The notes: generated by a model from the sequence alone, not told the origin. A stretch of DNA of 64,000 nucleotides from an uncultured Phycicoccus sp. (GCF_947495705.1 NZ_CANLZR010000003.1:124001-188000), one strand, 5' to 3'; counted from the first letter of the stretch, positions 1 to 8,965 are shown. Translations and numbers: made by a program.

Positions 1-2
1 GG

Positions 3-287
3 GACGCCGAGCACATCGACCACTTCGACGTGCTCGCCGAGAAGGTGCGACCCGAGGACGTCGCCGAGGTCGTCAACGTCTCGAGCGATCTCGGGTGGCA
101 CACCGCCCGGCTCCAGGAGTACGTCGACGCCGGCTGGGACGAGCTGTACCTGCACTTCGTCGGCCAGGAGCAGCAGCGCTTCGTCGACGCATTCGGCGAG
201 CACGTGCTCCCGCAGCTCGAGCCGACCGCCCCCGCGCCGGCGACGACGGGCGTCCCCGCGGTCGAGCGCGAGGAGGCCGGCCGATGA
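3..287 (+). CDS. LLM-class (luciferase-like) flavin-dependent oxidoreductase, C-terminal fragment
   Basis: The reading frame is already open at the left edge, so only about the last 94 codons are visible. The segment reading HTARLQEYVDAGWDELYLHF followed by a FGEHVLPQL-type helix is typical of the final beta/alpha unit of luciferase-like TIM-barrel monooxygenases, where an amphipathic helix packs before the C-terminal tail. The last 20 or so residues are Ala/Pro/Thr-rich and probably disordered. Whether the cofactor is F420 or FMN cannot be told from this part. The stop overlaps the next start as ATGA, so the two genes are translationally coupled, which suggests a role tied to the trehalose/amylase-type enzyme that follows. 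Family assignment is likely; substrate is unknown. Confidence 0.65.
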   Translation, partial: DAEHIDHFDVLAEKVRPEDVAEVVNVSSDLGWHTARLQEYVDAGWDELYLHFVGQEQQRFVDAFGEHVLPQLEPTAPAPATTGVPAVEREEAGR

Positions 288-1960
288 GGGGCAGCGACGT
301 CGGGGACGTCTGGTGGAAGTCCGCGGTCTTCTACTGCGCTGACGTGCAGACCTTCCAGGACAGCGACGGCGACGGGCAGGGCGACCTCCGGGGGATGACT
401 GACCGTCTCCAGTACCTCGCCGACCTCGGGGTGACGGTGCTGTGGCTCATGCCGCTGTACCCCACCGCCGGGCGGGACGACGGCTACGACATCACCGACT
501 TCCTCGGCGTCGACCCGCGGCTGGGGGACCTGGGGGACTTCGTCGAGCTCGTGCGGACGGCGAACGCGTGCGGCATCCGGGTCATCGTCGACTTCGTCAT
601 GAACCACACCTCCGACCGGCACCCCTGGTTCCGCTCGGCCCGGCGCAGCACCGACGACCCGTACCGCGACTACTACGTGTGGAGCGCCACCGAGCCGCGC
701 TCGTCCAAGGCCGAGGTCGTCTTCCCCGACAAGGAGGACAGCATCTGGGAGCTCGACGAGAAGACCGGCGAGTACTACCTCCACCACTTCTACCGGACCC
801 AGCCGGACCTCAACGTCGCGAACCCGCGGGTCCGCGAGGAGATCGCCCAGACCCTCGGCTTCTGGCTCCAGCTCGGGGTCAGCGGCTTCCGCATCGACGC
901 GGTCCCCTTCCTCTTCGCGACGGACTCCTACCCGGGAGCCGACCCCGGCTCGTTCGACCCGTTCCGGTACCTCGGGGAGGTCCGCGACTACGTCACCCGC
1001 CGCATCGGTGACGCCGCCCTGCTCGGTGAGGTGAACCTGCCCTACGCGGGGCAGAAGGACTTCTTCGGCGGCGACGACGGCGACGGGCTCAACCTCCAGT
1101 TCGACTTCAACGGGATGCAGGCCCTGTACCTGTCGCTGGCCCGCCAGGACGCCGGCCCCATCGCCGCCGCGCTGCGCGAGCGCCCCGACCTCGACATCAC
1201 GAGCCAGTGGGCGAACTTCGTGCGCAACCACGACGAGCTCACCCTCGACAAGCTGACGACCGCCGAGCGCAAGGAGGTGTTCGCGGCGTTCGGGCCCGAG
1301 CCGCACATGCAGCTCTTCGACCGGGGGCTCCGGCGGCGGCTCCCGCCGATGCTCGGCGGCGACCAGCGCCGCATCCGGTCGGTGTACTCCCTGATGTTCT
1401 CGCTGCCGGGCACCCCGGTGCTCTTCTACGGCGAGGAGATCGGGATGGGCGAGAACCTCGACGTCGAGGGCCGGCTCGCCGTGCGCACCCCCATGCAGTG
1501 GAGTGCCGCCGAGAACGGCGGCTTCTCGACCGCCGCCCGGCGCCGGCTGCCGCGGCCGGTTGTCACCGGCGAGTACGGCCCGGAGCAGGTCAACGCCGCC
1601 GACCAGCGCCGCGACCCCGACTCGCTGTGGGCCTTCATCCGCACCCTCATCCACCGGTACCGCCAGATGCCCGAGCTGGGCTGGTCCGAGGTGGAGGTCC
1701 TCGACCACGGGACGCCTGCGGTCCTCGCGCACGTCGCGCGCCGCGACGAGTGGCGGATGCTCGCGGTGCACAACCTCGGCGCGGCCACGGCGACGGTCGA
1801 CCTGCGGCTCGAGGACGCCGCCGGCCTCGTCCTGGACGACGTCCTCGGCGCCGCGGGCCAGCAGCCGGTCGGCGACGGGGGCCGGGTCCGGCTCGTCCTC
1901 GAGCCGTACGAGGGGCGCTGGCTGCGCGTCCTGGCCCCGGGCCAGGAGCCGTTCGCCTGA
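284..1960 (+). CDS. GH13 alpha-amylase family enzyme, trehalose-synthase-like
   Basis: 558-residue cytosolic enzyme of glycoside hydrolase family 13, close to trehalose synthase (maltose to trehalose isomerisation) or a related alpha-glucan enzyme. Visible conserved regions are YDITDF, VMNHTSD (about 105-111), GFRIDAV with nucleophile Asp205, LLGEVNLPY with acid/base Glu249, and FVRNHDEL with Asp317, so the catalytic triad is complete. The C-terminal 100 residues look like the usual beta-sandwich domain. No signal peptide. The ATG at 284 was chosen because it overlaps the upstream stop (ATGA) and starts just ahead of the conserved WWK..VFY segment; an upstream in-frame Met at 95 would lie wholly inside the preceding gene. 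Family certain, exact reaction (trehalose synthase versus alpha-glucosidase) not certain. Confidence 0.85.
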   Translation: MRGSDVGDVWWKSAVFYCADVQTFQDSDGDGQGDLRGMTDRLQYLADLGVTVLWLMPLYPTAGRDDGYDITDFLGVDPRLGDLGDFVELVRTANACGIRVIVDFVMNHTSDRHPWFRSARRSTDDPYRDYYVWSATEPRSSKAEVVFPDKEDSIWELDEKTGEYYLHHFYRTQPDLNVANPRVREEIAQTLGFWLQLGVSGFRIDAVPFLFATDSYPGADPGSFDPFRYLGEVRDYVTRRIGDAALLGEVNLPYAGQKDFFGGDDGDGLNLQFDFNGMQALYLSLARQDAGPIAAALRERPDLDITSQWANFVRNHDELTLDKLTTAERKEVFAAFGPEPHMQLFDRGLRRRLPPMLGGDQRRIRSVYSLMFSLPGTPVLFYGEEIGMGENLDVEGRLAVRTPMQWSAAENGGFSTAARRRLPRPVVTGEYGPEQVNAADQRRDPDSLWAFIRTLIHRYRQMPELGWSEVEVLDHGTPAVLAHVARRDEWRMLAVHNLGAATATVDLRLEDAAGLVLDDVLGAAGQQPVGDGGRVRLVLEPYEGRWLRVLAPGQEPFA

Positions 1961-1967
1961 TGCCGGG

Positions 1968-2366
1968 TCACTCCGCCGCCGTCACCTCGCCGACGAGGAA
2001 CGGGGCGCCGTCGGGGCAGTCCGCGAAGGGGGTGTCGTCGGGGGCGCCGGTGAGGGCGAGCCGGTCCCCGACCGCGACCGCGGGCACCTCACCACGCAGC
2101 GCCCACGTCTCGCCCGACCCGCCGACGACGACGTAGACGCAGCCGTCCTCGACCGCCAGCACCTCGACCGTCGCGCTCGTCGGGATGCCGCGGGCGTCCG
2201 AGCCGGGGGTCGGGGTGCCGCTCGGGGTCGTCGTCGCCGGCGCGGGTGGCGCGGTCGTGGTGGGGGCGGCCTCCTCGCCGTCGGGCCCGTCGCCTCCCGC
2301 GCAGCCGCCCAGCACCAGGGCGGTCACGATGGCGAGCGTGGATCGGGAGAGGCGGGTGGGTGTCAT
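1968..2366 (-). CDS. Small secreted lipoprotein of unknown function
   Basis: 132 residues starting at the ATG ahead of TPTRLSRS. A short basic N-terminus, hydrophobic stretch and lipobox LGGC mark a type II (lipoprotein) signal peptide, so the mature protein should be anchored outside the cell membrane by its Cys. A Thr/Pro/Ala-rich linker of about 30 residues follows, then a compact domain of roughly 65 residues with two cysteines that could form a disulfide, rich in beta-strand-like Val segments (VEVLAVEDGCVYVVV). I do not recognise the domain. It converges on the GH13 gene with only 7 bases between stops, and diverges from the 2-oxoacid dehydrogenase operon. Confidence 0.6.
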   Translation of the reverse strand: MTPTRLSRSTLAIVTALVLGGCAGGDGPDGEEAAPTTTAPPAPATTTPSGTPTPGSDARGIPTSATVEVLAVEDGCVYVVVGGSGETWALRGEVPAVAVGDRLALTGAPDDTPFADCPDGAPFLVGEVTAAE

Positions 2367-2513
2367 CCCCTCACAATGCCCGCTCCCGTGACCCCCCGCG
2401 CGCCGGGTACGGTAAGCCCGACACCGGCCGTGACCGCATCGCCACACCCCGCACTGCAGTCGCGACGACCCCCAGCACGGCCCCCTACCCCGGGGCCGAC
2501 GAAGGAGTGCCTA

Positions 2514-3710
2514 GTGAGCGACAACGAGGTCGCCCCTCTCGAGACCGCGTTCGGCGTGGACCACCACGTCACCCGTGCGCAGGCCCCGGACCGTCCCGCC
2601 CAGGAGGGCGGGCCCGAGATGGTCCAGCTGCTCAACCCCGAGGGGGAGCGGGTCGCGCACCCCGAGCTCGACGCGATCGTCGACGACCTGTCCGACGAGG
2701 CCCTGCGCGGCCTCTACCGCGACCTGGTGCTCGTCCGGCGCTTCGACACCGAGGCCACCGCGCTGCAGCGGCAGGGCGAGCTGGGCCTGTGGGCCAGCCT
2801 GCTCGGCCAGGAGGCCGCCCAGGTCGGCTCCGGCCGCGCGCTGCGTCGCCAGGACTACGCCTTCCCCACGTACCGCGAGCACGGCGTCGCCTGGTGCCGC
2901 GGCGTCGACCCGGTGAACCTGCTCGGCATGTTCCGCGGGGTCAACCACGGCGGGTGGGACCCCAACGAGAAGAACTTCCACCTCTACACGATCATCATCG
3001 GCGCGCAGACCCTGCACGCCACGGGCTACGCCATGGGCGTCCAGCGCGACGGCGACGTGGGCACCGGGGACGAGCGCCGCGACACCGCCGTCATCGCCTA
3101 CTTCGGCGACGGCGCCACCTCGCAGGGCGACGTCAGCGAGGCGCTCGTGTTCGCGGGCGTCAACAACAGCCCCGTCGTCTTCTTCTGCCAGAACAACCAG
3201 TGGGCCATCTCCGAGCCGAACGAGAAGCAGACCCGGGCGCCGCTGTGGCACCGGGCCCGCGGCTTCGGCTTCCCCGGCATCCGGGTCGACGGCAACGACG
3301 TCCTGGCGGTCTACGCCGTGACGAAGCAGGCGCTGGACGCCGCCCGCACCGGGCAGGGCCCCACCTTCATCGAGGCCTTCACCTACCGGATGGGGGCGCA
3401 CACCACCTCCGACGACCCCTCGAAGTACCGCGTCTCCGCCGAGGTCGAGGTGTGGAAGCACCGCGACCCGATCCAGCGGTACAAGCGCTGGCTCACGACC
3501 ACCGGCCGGGCCGACGTCGACTTCTTCGACGCCGTCGACGCCGAGGCCGAGGAGCTCGGTGCGTCGGTGCGCGAGCGGTGCCTGTCGATGCCCGACCCCG
3601 ACGGCTCGGCGATGTTCGACCACGTCTACGCCGACGAGCACCCCGTGACGACCCGGGAGCGGCAGTGGTTCGAGCAGTACGCCGACTCCTTCGAGGGGGC
3701 CCACCGATGA
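2514..3710 (+). CDS. bkdA1: 2-oxoacid dehydrogenase E1 component, alpha subunit (branched-chain/pyruvate type)
   Basis: 398-residue thiamine-diphosphate-dependent E1 alpha subunit, which with E1 beta decarboxylates a 2-oxoacid and passes the acyl group to the E2 lipoyl arm. The ThDP/Mg motif runs from GDGATSQ at about 198 to the NN at 227-228, the usual spacing. The loop RMGAHTTSDDPSKYR is typical of the phosphorylation-loop region of branched-chain and Gram-positive pyruvate E1 alpha. Start is GTG at 2514 with GAAGGAG six bases upstream. Actinobacteria normally use a one-chain AceE for pyruvate, so a heterotetrameric E1 here more likely serves branched-chain 2-oxoacids; that is inference. 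A TACGGT box about 100 bases upstream may be the operon promoter. Stop and next start overlap (ATGA). Confidence 0.88.
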   Translation: MSDNEVAPLETAFGVDHHVTRAQAPDRPAQEGGPEMVQLLNPEGERVAHPELDAIVDDLSDEALRGLYRDLVLVRRFDTEATALQRQGELGLWASLLGQEAAQVGSGRALRRQDYAFPTYREHGVAWCRGVDPVNLLGMFRGVNHGGWDPNEKNFHLYTIIIGAQTLHATGYAMGVQRDGDVGTGDERRDTAVIAYFGDGATSQGDVSEALVFAGVNNSPVVFFCQNNQWAISEPNEKQTRAPLWHRARGFGFPGIRVDGNDVLAVYAVTKQALDAARTGQGPTFIEAFTYRMGAHTTSDDPSKYRVSAEVEVWKHRDPIQRYKRWLTTTGRADVDFFDAVDAEAEELGASVRERCLSMPDPDGSAMFDHVYADEHPVTTRERQWFEQYADSFEGAHR

Positions 3711-4678
3711 CCGCCACGACGCTCGCGAAGGGCATCACCTCGGGCCTGCGGGCCGCGATGGAGAACGACCCCAAGGTCGTCCTCATGGGCGAGGACATCG
3801 GCAAGCTCGGCGGCGTCTTCCGCGTCACCGAGGGCCTGCAGAAGGACTTCGGCGAGGACCGGGTCATCGACACCCCGCTCGCGGAGGCGGGGATCCTCGG
3901 GACCGCCATCGGGATGGCGCTGCGCGGGTACCGGCCGGTCGTCGAGATCCAGTTCGACGGGTTCGTCTACCCCGCCTTCGACCACATCGTCAGCCAGGTC
4001 GCCAAGCTGCGCGCCCGCTCCCTCGGCTACGTGTCGATGCCGATCGTCATCCGCATCCCGTTCGGTGGGGGCATCGGCGCGGTCGAGCACCACAGCGAGT
4101 CCAACGAGGCGTACTTCGCGCACACCGCCGGGCTGCGCGTCGTCGCCTGCTCCAACCCGCACGACGCGCACTGGATGATCCAGCAGGCCGTCGCGACCGA
4201 CGACCCGGTGATCTTCTACGAGCCCAAGCGCCGCTACTGGGACAAGGGCGAGGTCGGCGACGGGCCGGACGGGGCGCTCGGCACCGCGCGGGTGCTCCGC
4301 GAGGGCACCGACGCCACGCTCTTCGCCTACGGCCCGATGGTCAAGACGTGCCTCCAGGCGGCGCAGGCCGCCGACGAGGAGGGGCGCTCGCTCGAGGTCA
4401 TCGACCTCCGGTCGCTCTCGCCGCTCGACACCGGCGCGATCCTGGACTCCGTGCGCAAGACCGGGCGGGCCATCGTCGTCCACGAGGCCTCGACGTTCCT
4501 CGGCCTCGGCTCCGAGATCTCCGCGATGGTCACCGAGGAGGCGTTCCACCACCTCGAGGCGCCGGTGCTCCGCGTCGGCGGCTACAACGTGCCCTACCCG
4601 CCGAGCCGGCTGGAGGAGGAGTTCCTCCCCGACCTCGACCGCGTGCTCGATGCCGTCGACCGCTCCCTCGCGTACTGA
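3707..4678 (+). CDS. bkdA2: 2-oxoacid dehydrogenase E1 component, beta subunit
   Basis: 323 residues, full length for E1 beta. It pairs with the E1 alpha encoded immediately upstream (4-base overlap, ATGA). Recognisable transketolase-type features are VLMGEDIGKLGGVFRVT near the N-terminus (the Glu that activates ThDP lies in GEDIG), the TPLAEAGILGTAIGMA helix, EIQFDGFVYPAFDHI, and the C-terminal transketolase domain with VVHEAS and VPYPPS. No truncation or odd codon use. Together with the E2 gene 15 bases downstream it forms a complete E1/E2 set; no dihydrolipoamide dehydrogenase (E3) gene is in the window, so E3 must be supplied from elsewhere, as is common in actinobacteria. Confidence 0.9.
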   Translation: MTATTLAKGITSGLRAAMENDPKVVLMGEDIGKLGGVFRVTEGLQKDFGEDRVIDTPLAEAGILGTAIGMALRGYRPVVEIQFDGFVYPAFDHIVSQVAKLRARSLGYVSMPIVIRIPFGGGIGAVEHHSESNEAYFAHTAGLRVVACSNPHDAHWMIQQAVATDDPVIFYEPKRRYWDKGEVGDGPDGALGTARVLREGTDATLFAYGPMVKTCLQAAQAADEEGRSLEVIDLRSLSPLDTGAILDSVRKTGRAIVVHEASTFLGLGSEISAMVTEEAFHHLEAPVLRVGGYNVPYPPSRLEEEFLPDLDRVLDAVDRSLAY

Positions 4679-4693
4679 AAGGCGCTGCCGCAC

Positions 4694-6190
4694 ATGGCTC
4701 TTCGTGAGTTCAAGCTCCCCGACCCCGGCGAGGGCCTGACCGAGGCCGAGATCGTCACGTGGCACGTGAAGCCCGGCGACACGGTGAAGGTCAACGACGT
4801 CGTCGTCGAGGTCGAGACCGCCAAGTCCCTCGTCGAGCTGCCCGTGCCGTTCGCCGGCACCGTCGGTGAGCTGCTCGTCGCCGAGGGCGCCACCGTCGAG
4901 GTCGGCACCCCGATCATCACCGTCGACGACGGCAAGGACGCCCCCGCCACCCCCTCGAGCGCCCCCGAATCGACCGATAGGTCACAGCAGGGACAGGCCG
5001 GCGTCCCGGATTCGACCGATAGGTCACAGGAGGGACAGACCGGCGTCCCGGATTCGACCGATAGGTCACAGGAGGGACAGGCCGACGGCAAGACCGAAGG
5101 GTCGATGGCCGGGCGCACGGCGGTGCTCGTCGGGTACGGCGTCAAGCAGACCGAGGCCAAGCGGCGTCCCCGCAAGGGCGCCGGCCACGGGCAGGAGCCC
5201 CCCTCGGTCCGCCAGCCGGAGGCGCACCGCGAGCCTGCCGCGGGCCTCGGGTCCCCCTCCGGGCAGGCGCGGCCCCTGGCCAAGCCGCCGGTGCGCAAGC
5301 TCGCCAAGGACCTCGGGGTCGACCTCGGCTCGGTCACCCCCACCGGCGACGGCGGCGTCGTCACGCGCGCCGACGTCGAGTCGGCGGCCTCCGGCTCGAC
5401 GCCCGCCGACGTGGCGCCCGCCGCCAGCCGCTGGGGTCGACCCGCGGACGCCGGCGAGCGGCGGGCCTCTGGCTCTGCCAGGGAAACGCGCGTCCCCATC
5501 AAGGGAGTGCGCAAGATGACGGCGCAGGCGATGGTCGGCTCGGCCTTCACCGCCCCGCACGTCACCGAGTGGGTCACCGTCGACGTCACCGCGACGATGG
5601 AGCTCGTCGAGCGCCTGAAGCAGGACAGGGAGTTCCGCGACGTCAAGGTCACCCCGCTCCTGGTCCTCGCGAAGGCGATGTGCGTGGCGGTCCGCCGCAA
5701 CCCCGGCATCAACGCGTCGTGGGACGAGGCGGCTCAGGAGATCGTCCTCAAGAACTACGTGAACCTCGGCATCGCCGCCGCCACCCCGCGCGGCCTCGTC
5801 GTCCCGAACGTCAAGGACGCCGACACGATGTCGATGCGCGAGCTCGCTGACGCCATCGGCGCCCTCACCGCCACGGCCCGAGAGGGACGGACGCAGCCGG
5901 CCGACATGGCGGGCGGCACCATCACGATCACCAACGTCGGGGTCTTCGGGGTCGATGCCGGTACGCCGATCCTCAACTCGGGGGAGGCGGCGATCCTCGC
6001 GTTCGGCTCGGTGACCCGCAGGCCCTGGGTCGTCGGCACCGGCGCCGACGAGCGGATCGAGCCCCGCTGGGTCACGACCCTCGCGCTGTCCTTCGACCAT
6101 CGCCTCGTCGACGGCGAGCTCGGCTCGAAGTACCTCGCCGACGTCGCCGCCATCCTCGGCGACCCCGCTCGCGGACTCGTCTGGGGCTGA
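4694..6190 (+). CDS. bkdB: 2-oxoacid dehydrogenase E2 (lipoyl acyltransferase) with a repeat-derived linker
   Basis: 498-residue dihydrolipoyl acyltransferase core of the complex. Order: one lipoyl domain (about 1-80, lipoylated Lys44 in ETAKSLVEL), a long linker, the E3/E1-binding domain (about 198-233, PPVRKLAKDLGVDL), and the catalytic acyltransferase domain from about 267 with active-site HRLVDG (His469, Asp473). The linker holds three 14-residue repeats (about 92-133, consensus DSTDRSQEGQxGVP) encoded by 42-bp DNA repeats that match the intergenic repeat family found elsewhere in this window; most E2 linkers are Ala/Pro-rich instead. The rest of the linker is basic and Gly/Pro-rich. Fourth-from-first gene order E1a-E1b-E2 supports the role. 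Confidence 0.9.
   Translation: MALREFKLPDPGEGLTEAEIVTWHVKPGDTVKVNDVVVEVETAKSLVELPVPFAGTVGELLVAEGATVEVGTPIITVDDGKDAPATPSSAPESTDRSQQGQAGVPDSTDRSQEGQTGVPDSTDRSQEGQADGKTEGSMAGRTAVLVGYGVKQTEAKRRPRKGAGHGQEPPSVRQPEAHREPAAGLGSPSGQARPLAKPPVRKLAKDLGVDLGSVTPTGDGGVVTRADVESAASGSTPADVAPAASRWGRPADAGERRASGSARETRVPIKGVRKMTAQAMVGSAFTAPHVTEWVTVDVTATMELVERLKQDREFRDVKVTPLLVLAKAMCVAVRRNPGINASWDEAAQEIVLKNYVNLGIAAATPRGLVVPNVKDADTMSMRELADAIGALTATAREGRTQPADMAGGTITITNVGVFGVDAGTPILNSGEAAILAFGSVTRRPWVVGTGADERIEPRWVTTLALSFDHRLVDGELGSKYLADVAAILGDPARGLVWG
4969..5083 (+). repeat. Three 42-bp tandem repeats inside the E2 gene, related to the intergenic repeat family
   Basis: Three units with exact 42-base spacing begin CGACCGATAGGTCAC at 4971, 5013 and 5055. 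The core CGACCgATAGGTCAC differs by one base from the intergenic core CGACCAATAGGTCAC, and the flanking GGCGTCCCG is also shared with intergenic copies near 23202 and 37840. The period is a multiple of three, so the reading frame stays open. Confidence 0.85.
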
Positions 6191-6194
6191 CCGG

Positions 6195-7655
6195 ATGTCG
6201 GGTGAGCGGGGTGTCGTCTTCCCGGAGGTCGACGGGCGCCGGTCGACCTCCGCCACCGGACGAGCCGTCGTCGCCGACGCCCTCGAGCCGGTCGACCCGG
6301 TCGGGGCGGCGGCGGCCCGCCGCGAGACGAACTGGCGCAGCGGCTACCTCACCCACTTCCGGCGTCTCGTCGAGGCCGGCCTCCCGAGCTACGGCGACGC
6401 CCGGTCCATCGCGGAGTCCGGGCTCGCCGCGGTGCACGACCGGATGCGCTGGAGCCCCGACGGCACCGGTGAGCAGCCGTTGTCGGCGGCCGTCGGGGGC
6501 GCGGTCGGGGCGTCGCCCAGCCCGGTCGGCCCGGAGGTGCTCACCGGTGGCGGCGAGCCCGACACCGCGCTGACCATCCCGTACCACGGCCGGCGGCTCG
6601 CCGGCGACGACCTGCGGCGCCAGCTCGACGCCTGGGTCGACAGCGGTGTCGTCGAGCCGAGTCTGCGCGAGGCCGTCACCGCGGTGCTCGAGAACCCCGA
6701 CTGGCTGCGGCTCGACGGGCGCACCGTCGTCGTCCTGGGCGCAGCAGCCGAGATGGGGCCGCTGCGCTCGCTCCTGCGCTGGGGAGCCACCGTCGCGGCC
6801 GTCGACCTGCCCCGCCCCGAGCTGTGGTCGCGGCTCCTCGACGACACCAGCAGCCTGGCCGGGCGGCTCGTCCTGCCGGTCCGGGCCGGTGACGCACCGG
6901 TGCACGAGCGGGCCGGCCTCGACCTGCTGCACGACCTGCCGGTCGCCACCGCGTGGGTCGCCGGGCTCGAGGGCCCGCTCGTCCTCGGCAACTACGTCTA
7001 CGCCGACGGCGGCACGAACGTGCGGGTGAGCACCGCCGTCGACGCGCTCACCGAGGCGGTCCGTCGTCAGCGATCCGACACCGCGCTGTCCTTCCTCGCG
7101 ACGCCCACCGACGTCTTCGCCGTGCCGCCCGACGCGGTTGCGGCGGCGACGGAGGCGTACGCGCAGCGGCGGACCTCCAAGGTGCTGCGAGTGCCGCTGC
7201 GGACCCTGTCGGGTGGGCGGCTGCTGCGGCGCAACTACGTCCCGGGCGAGGATCCCGGCATCAACGACTCCGTCGTGCTCCAGCAGGGCCCGAACTACCT
7301 CCTGGCCAAGCGGATCCAGCGGTGGCGGGCCACTGCGGCCCGGGCCTCGGGGACGACCGTCTCGTTCAAGGTCGCCCCGCCGACGCGGACCCGCTCCGTC
7401 GTGAAGAACCGCGCCCTCGCCGCGGCGTACTCGGGCGCGCACCGGTTCGGGGTCGAGGTGTTCGAGCCCGGGACCGCCAACACGCTGATGGCGGCGCTGC
7501 TCGTCCACGACCTCGTGGCCCGGCCGGCGGCCCAGGACCATCCGTGGCAGGACGAGGCGTACGGCGCGGCGCACGGCGGGCTGTGGCGGTGCGCGTACGA
7601 CCCGCGCAGCGCGCTCGGGCTCGCGGCGCTGCTCGGCGCCGCCTCCGCCCGCTGA
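6195..7655 (+). CDS. Conserved protein of unknown function with Rossmann-like segment
   Basis: 486 residues, starting 4 bases after the E2 stop, so probably co-transcribed and coupled to the complex. I do not recognise a named family. Near residue 178-200 the segment TVVVLGAAAEMGPLRSLL followed by GATVAAVDLPRP resembles a dinucleotide-binding Rossmann crossover, although the Gly pattern (GAAAEMG) is closer to short-chain dehydrogenase type than to GxGxxG. No signal peptide; one moderately hydrophobic stretch but no clear membrane segment. The C-terminal third contains a basic patch (PPTRTRSVVKNRALAAAY) and a His/Trp-rich end. An oxidoreductase acting on an acyl or 2-oxoacid metabolite is possible but is only inference from context. 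Confidence 0.6.
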   Translation: MSGERGVVFPEVDGRRSTSATGRAVVADALEPVDPVGAAAARRETNWRSGYLTHFRRLVEAGLPSYGDARSIAESGLAAVHDRMRWSPDGTGEQPLSAAVGGAVGASPSPVGPEVLTGGGEPDTALTIPYHGRRLAGDDLRRQLDAWVDSGVVEPSLREAVTAVLENPDWLRLDGRTVVVLGAAAEMGPLRSLLRWGATVAAVDLPRPELWSRLLDDTSSLAGRLVLPVRAGDAPVHERAGLDLLHDLPVATAWVAGLEGPLVLGNYVYADGGTNVRVSTAVDALTEAVRRQRSDTALSFLATPTDVFAVPPDAVAAATEAYAQRRTSKVLRVPLRTLSGGRLLRRNYVPGEDPGINDSVVLQQGPNYLLAKRIQRWRATAARASGTTVSFKVAPPTRTRSVVKNRALAAAYSGAHRFGVEVFEPGTANTLMAALLVHDLVARPAAQDHPWQDEAYGAAHGGLWRCAYDPRSALGLAALLGAASAR

Positions 7656-7768
7656 CCCCGTCCCGACGACCCCGCGCCCGGTGTGGGCGGACTGGCGGCG
7701 GGACGGGTCGGCCCGGGGAGGGGGACGTCACATCGGGGCGGGCCGTCGTGCCGGGCATGATGTGGGCC

Positions 7769-8965
7769 ATGAGCCCGTCGATGCCGAAGCGCCCCGCCGA
7801 CCCCCTCGACCTCGTCGACGTCGACTCGATGCTCACCGACGAGGAGAAGGCGATCCGGGCCACCGTCCGCCAGGTCTGCGACGACCTCGTCGAGCCCGAC
7901 GTCGCCCGGTGGTACGAGCAGGGAGACCTGCCGGCCCGCGAGCTGGCGAAGGAGTTCGGCAAGGTCGGGCTGCTCGGCATGCACCTCGAGGGGTACGGCT
8001 GCGCCGGGATGTCCTCGGTCGACTACGGCCTCGCCTGCCTCGAGCTGGAGGCCTGCGACTCCGGCATCCGGTCCCTCGTCTCCGTCCAGGGCAGCCTCGC
8101 GATGTACGCGATCCACGCGTTCGGCAGCGAGGAGCAGAAGCAGCGGTGGCTCCCGCAGATGGCGGCCGGGGACGCGATCGGGTGCTTCGGCCTCACCGAG
8201 CCCGACCACGGCTCGGACCCCGGCGCGATGCGCACCCGCGCCCGGCGCGACGGGGCCGACTGGGTCCTCGACGGCTCGAAGATGTGGATCACGAACGGCA
8301 CCATCGCCGACGTCGCCGTCGTCTGGGCCAACGCGGGCGAGGAGCACGGGGGCATCCGCGGGTTCGTCGTCCCCACCGACACCCCCGGGTTCGAGGCCCA
8401 CGAGATCACCCACAAGATGTCGCTCCGTGCCTCCGTGACGGCCGAGCTGACGCTGCGCGGGGTCCGGCTCCCGGCCGACGCGGTCCTGCCGGACGTCACC
8501 GGGCTCAAGGGTCCGCTCGCCTGCCTGTCCGAGGCGCGCTACGGGATCGTCTGGGGATGCCTCGGGGCGGCCCGGTCGGCGCTGGAGACGGCCCGCCGCT
8601 ACTCCATGGAGCGCACCCAGTTCGACCGCCCGATCGCCGGCTTCCAGCTGACCCAGGCCAAGCTCGCGCACATGTCCACCGAGCTCCAGCTCGGCCGGCT
8701 CCTCGCCCTGCACCTCGGTCGCCGCAAGGACTCCGTCGGGCTCCGGCCCGAGCAGGTGTCGGTCGGCAAGTACAACAACGTGACGAAGGCGATCGAGATC
8801 TGCCGGACGGCGCGAACCATCCTCGGCGGCAACGGGATCAGCGGCGAGTACCCGGTGATGCGGCACGCGAACAACCTCGAGTCGGTGCTCACCTACGAGG
8901 GGACCGTCGAGATGCACACCCTCGTCATCGGGCAGGCCCTGACCGGCGAGGCCGCCTTCCGCTGA
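7769..8965 (+). CDS. Acyl-CoA dehydrogenase, glutaryl-CoA-dehydrogenase-like
   Basis: 398-residue flavoprotein of the acyl-CoA dehydrogenase family. Visible are the N-terminal helical domain with LGMHLEGYGCAGM, the flavin/substrate segment CFGLTEPDHGSDP, the WITNGTIADV strand, and the C-terminal YEGTVEMHTLVIGQALTG in which Glu377 is the catalytic base; the EGT..xHTL context and about 400-residue length match glutaryl-CoA dehydrogenase (FAD-dependent oxidation and decarboxylation to crotonyl-CoA). Several in-frame ATGs lie at 7757-7781; 7769 is preferred because a CATGAT box ends 7 bases before it, the leaderless spacing seen in many genes here. The neighbouring 2-oxoacid dehydrogenase fits amino-acid catabolism. 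Specificity for glutaryl versus other short acyl-CoAs is not proven. Confidence 0.83.
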   Translation: MSPSMPKRPADPLDLVDVDSMLTDEEKAIRATVRQVCDDLVEPDVARWYEQGDLPARELAKEFGKVGLLGMHLEGYGCAGMSSVDYGLACLELEACDSGIRSLVSVQGSLAMYAIHAFGSEEQKQRWLPQMAAGDAIGCFGLTEPDHGSDPGAMRTRARRDGADWVLDGSKMWITNGTIADVAVVWANAGEEHGGIRGFVVPTDTPGFEAHEITHKMSLRASVTAELTLRGVRLPADAVLPDVTGLKGPLACLSEARYGIVWGCLGAARSALETARRYSMERTQFDRPIAGFQLTQAKLAHMSTELQLGRLLALHLGRRKDSVGLRPEQVSVGKYNNVTKAIEICRTARTILGGNGISGEYPVMRHANNLESVLTYEGTVEMHTLVIGQALTGEAAFR

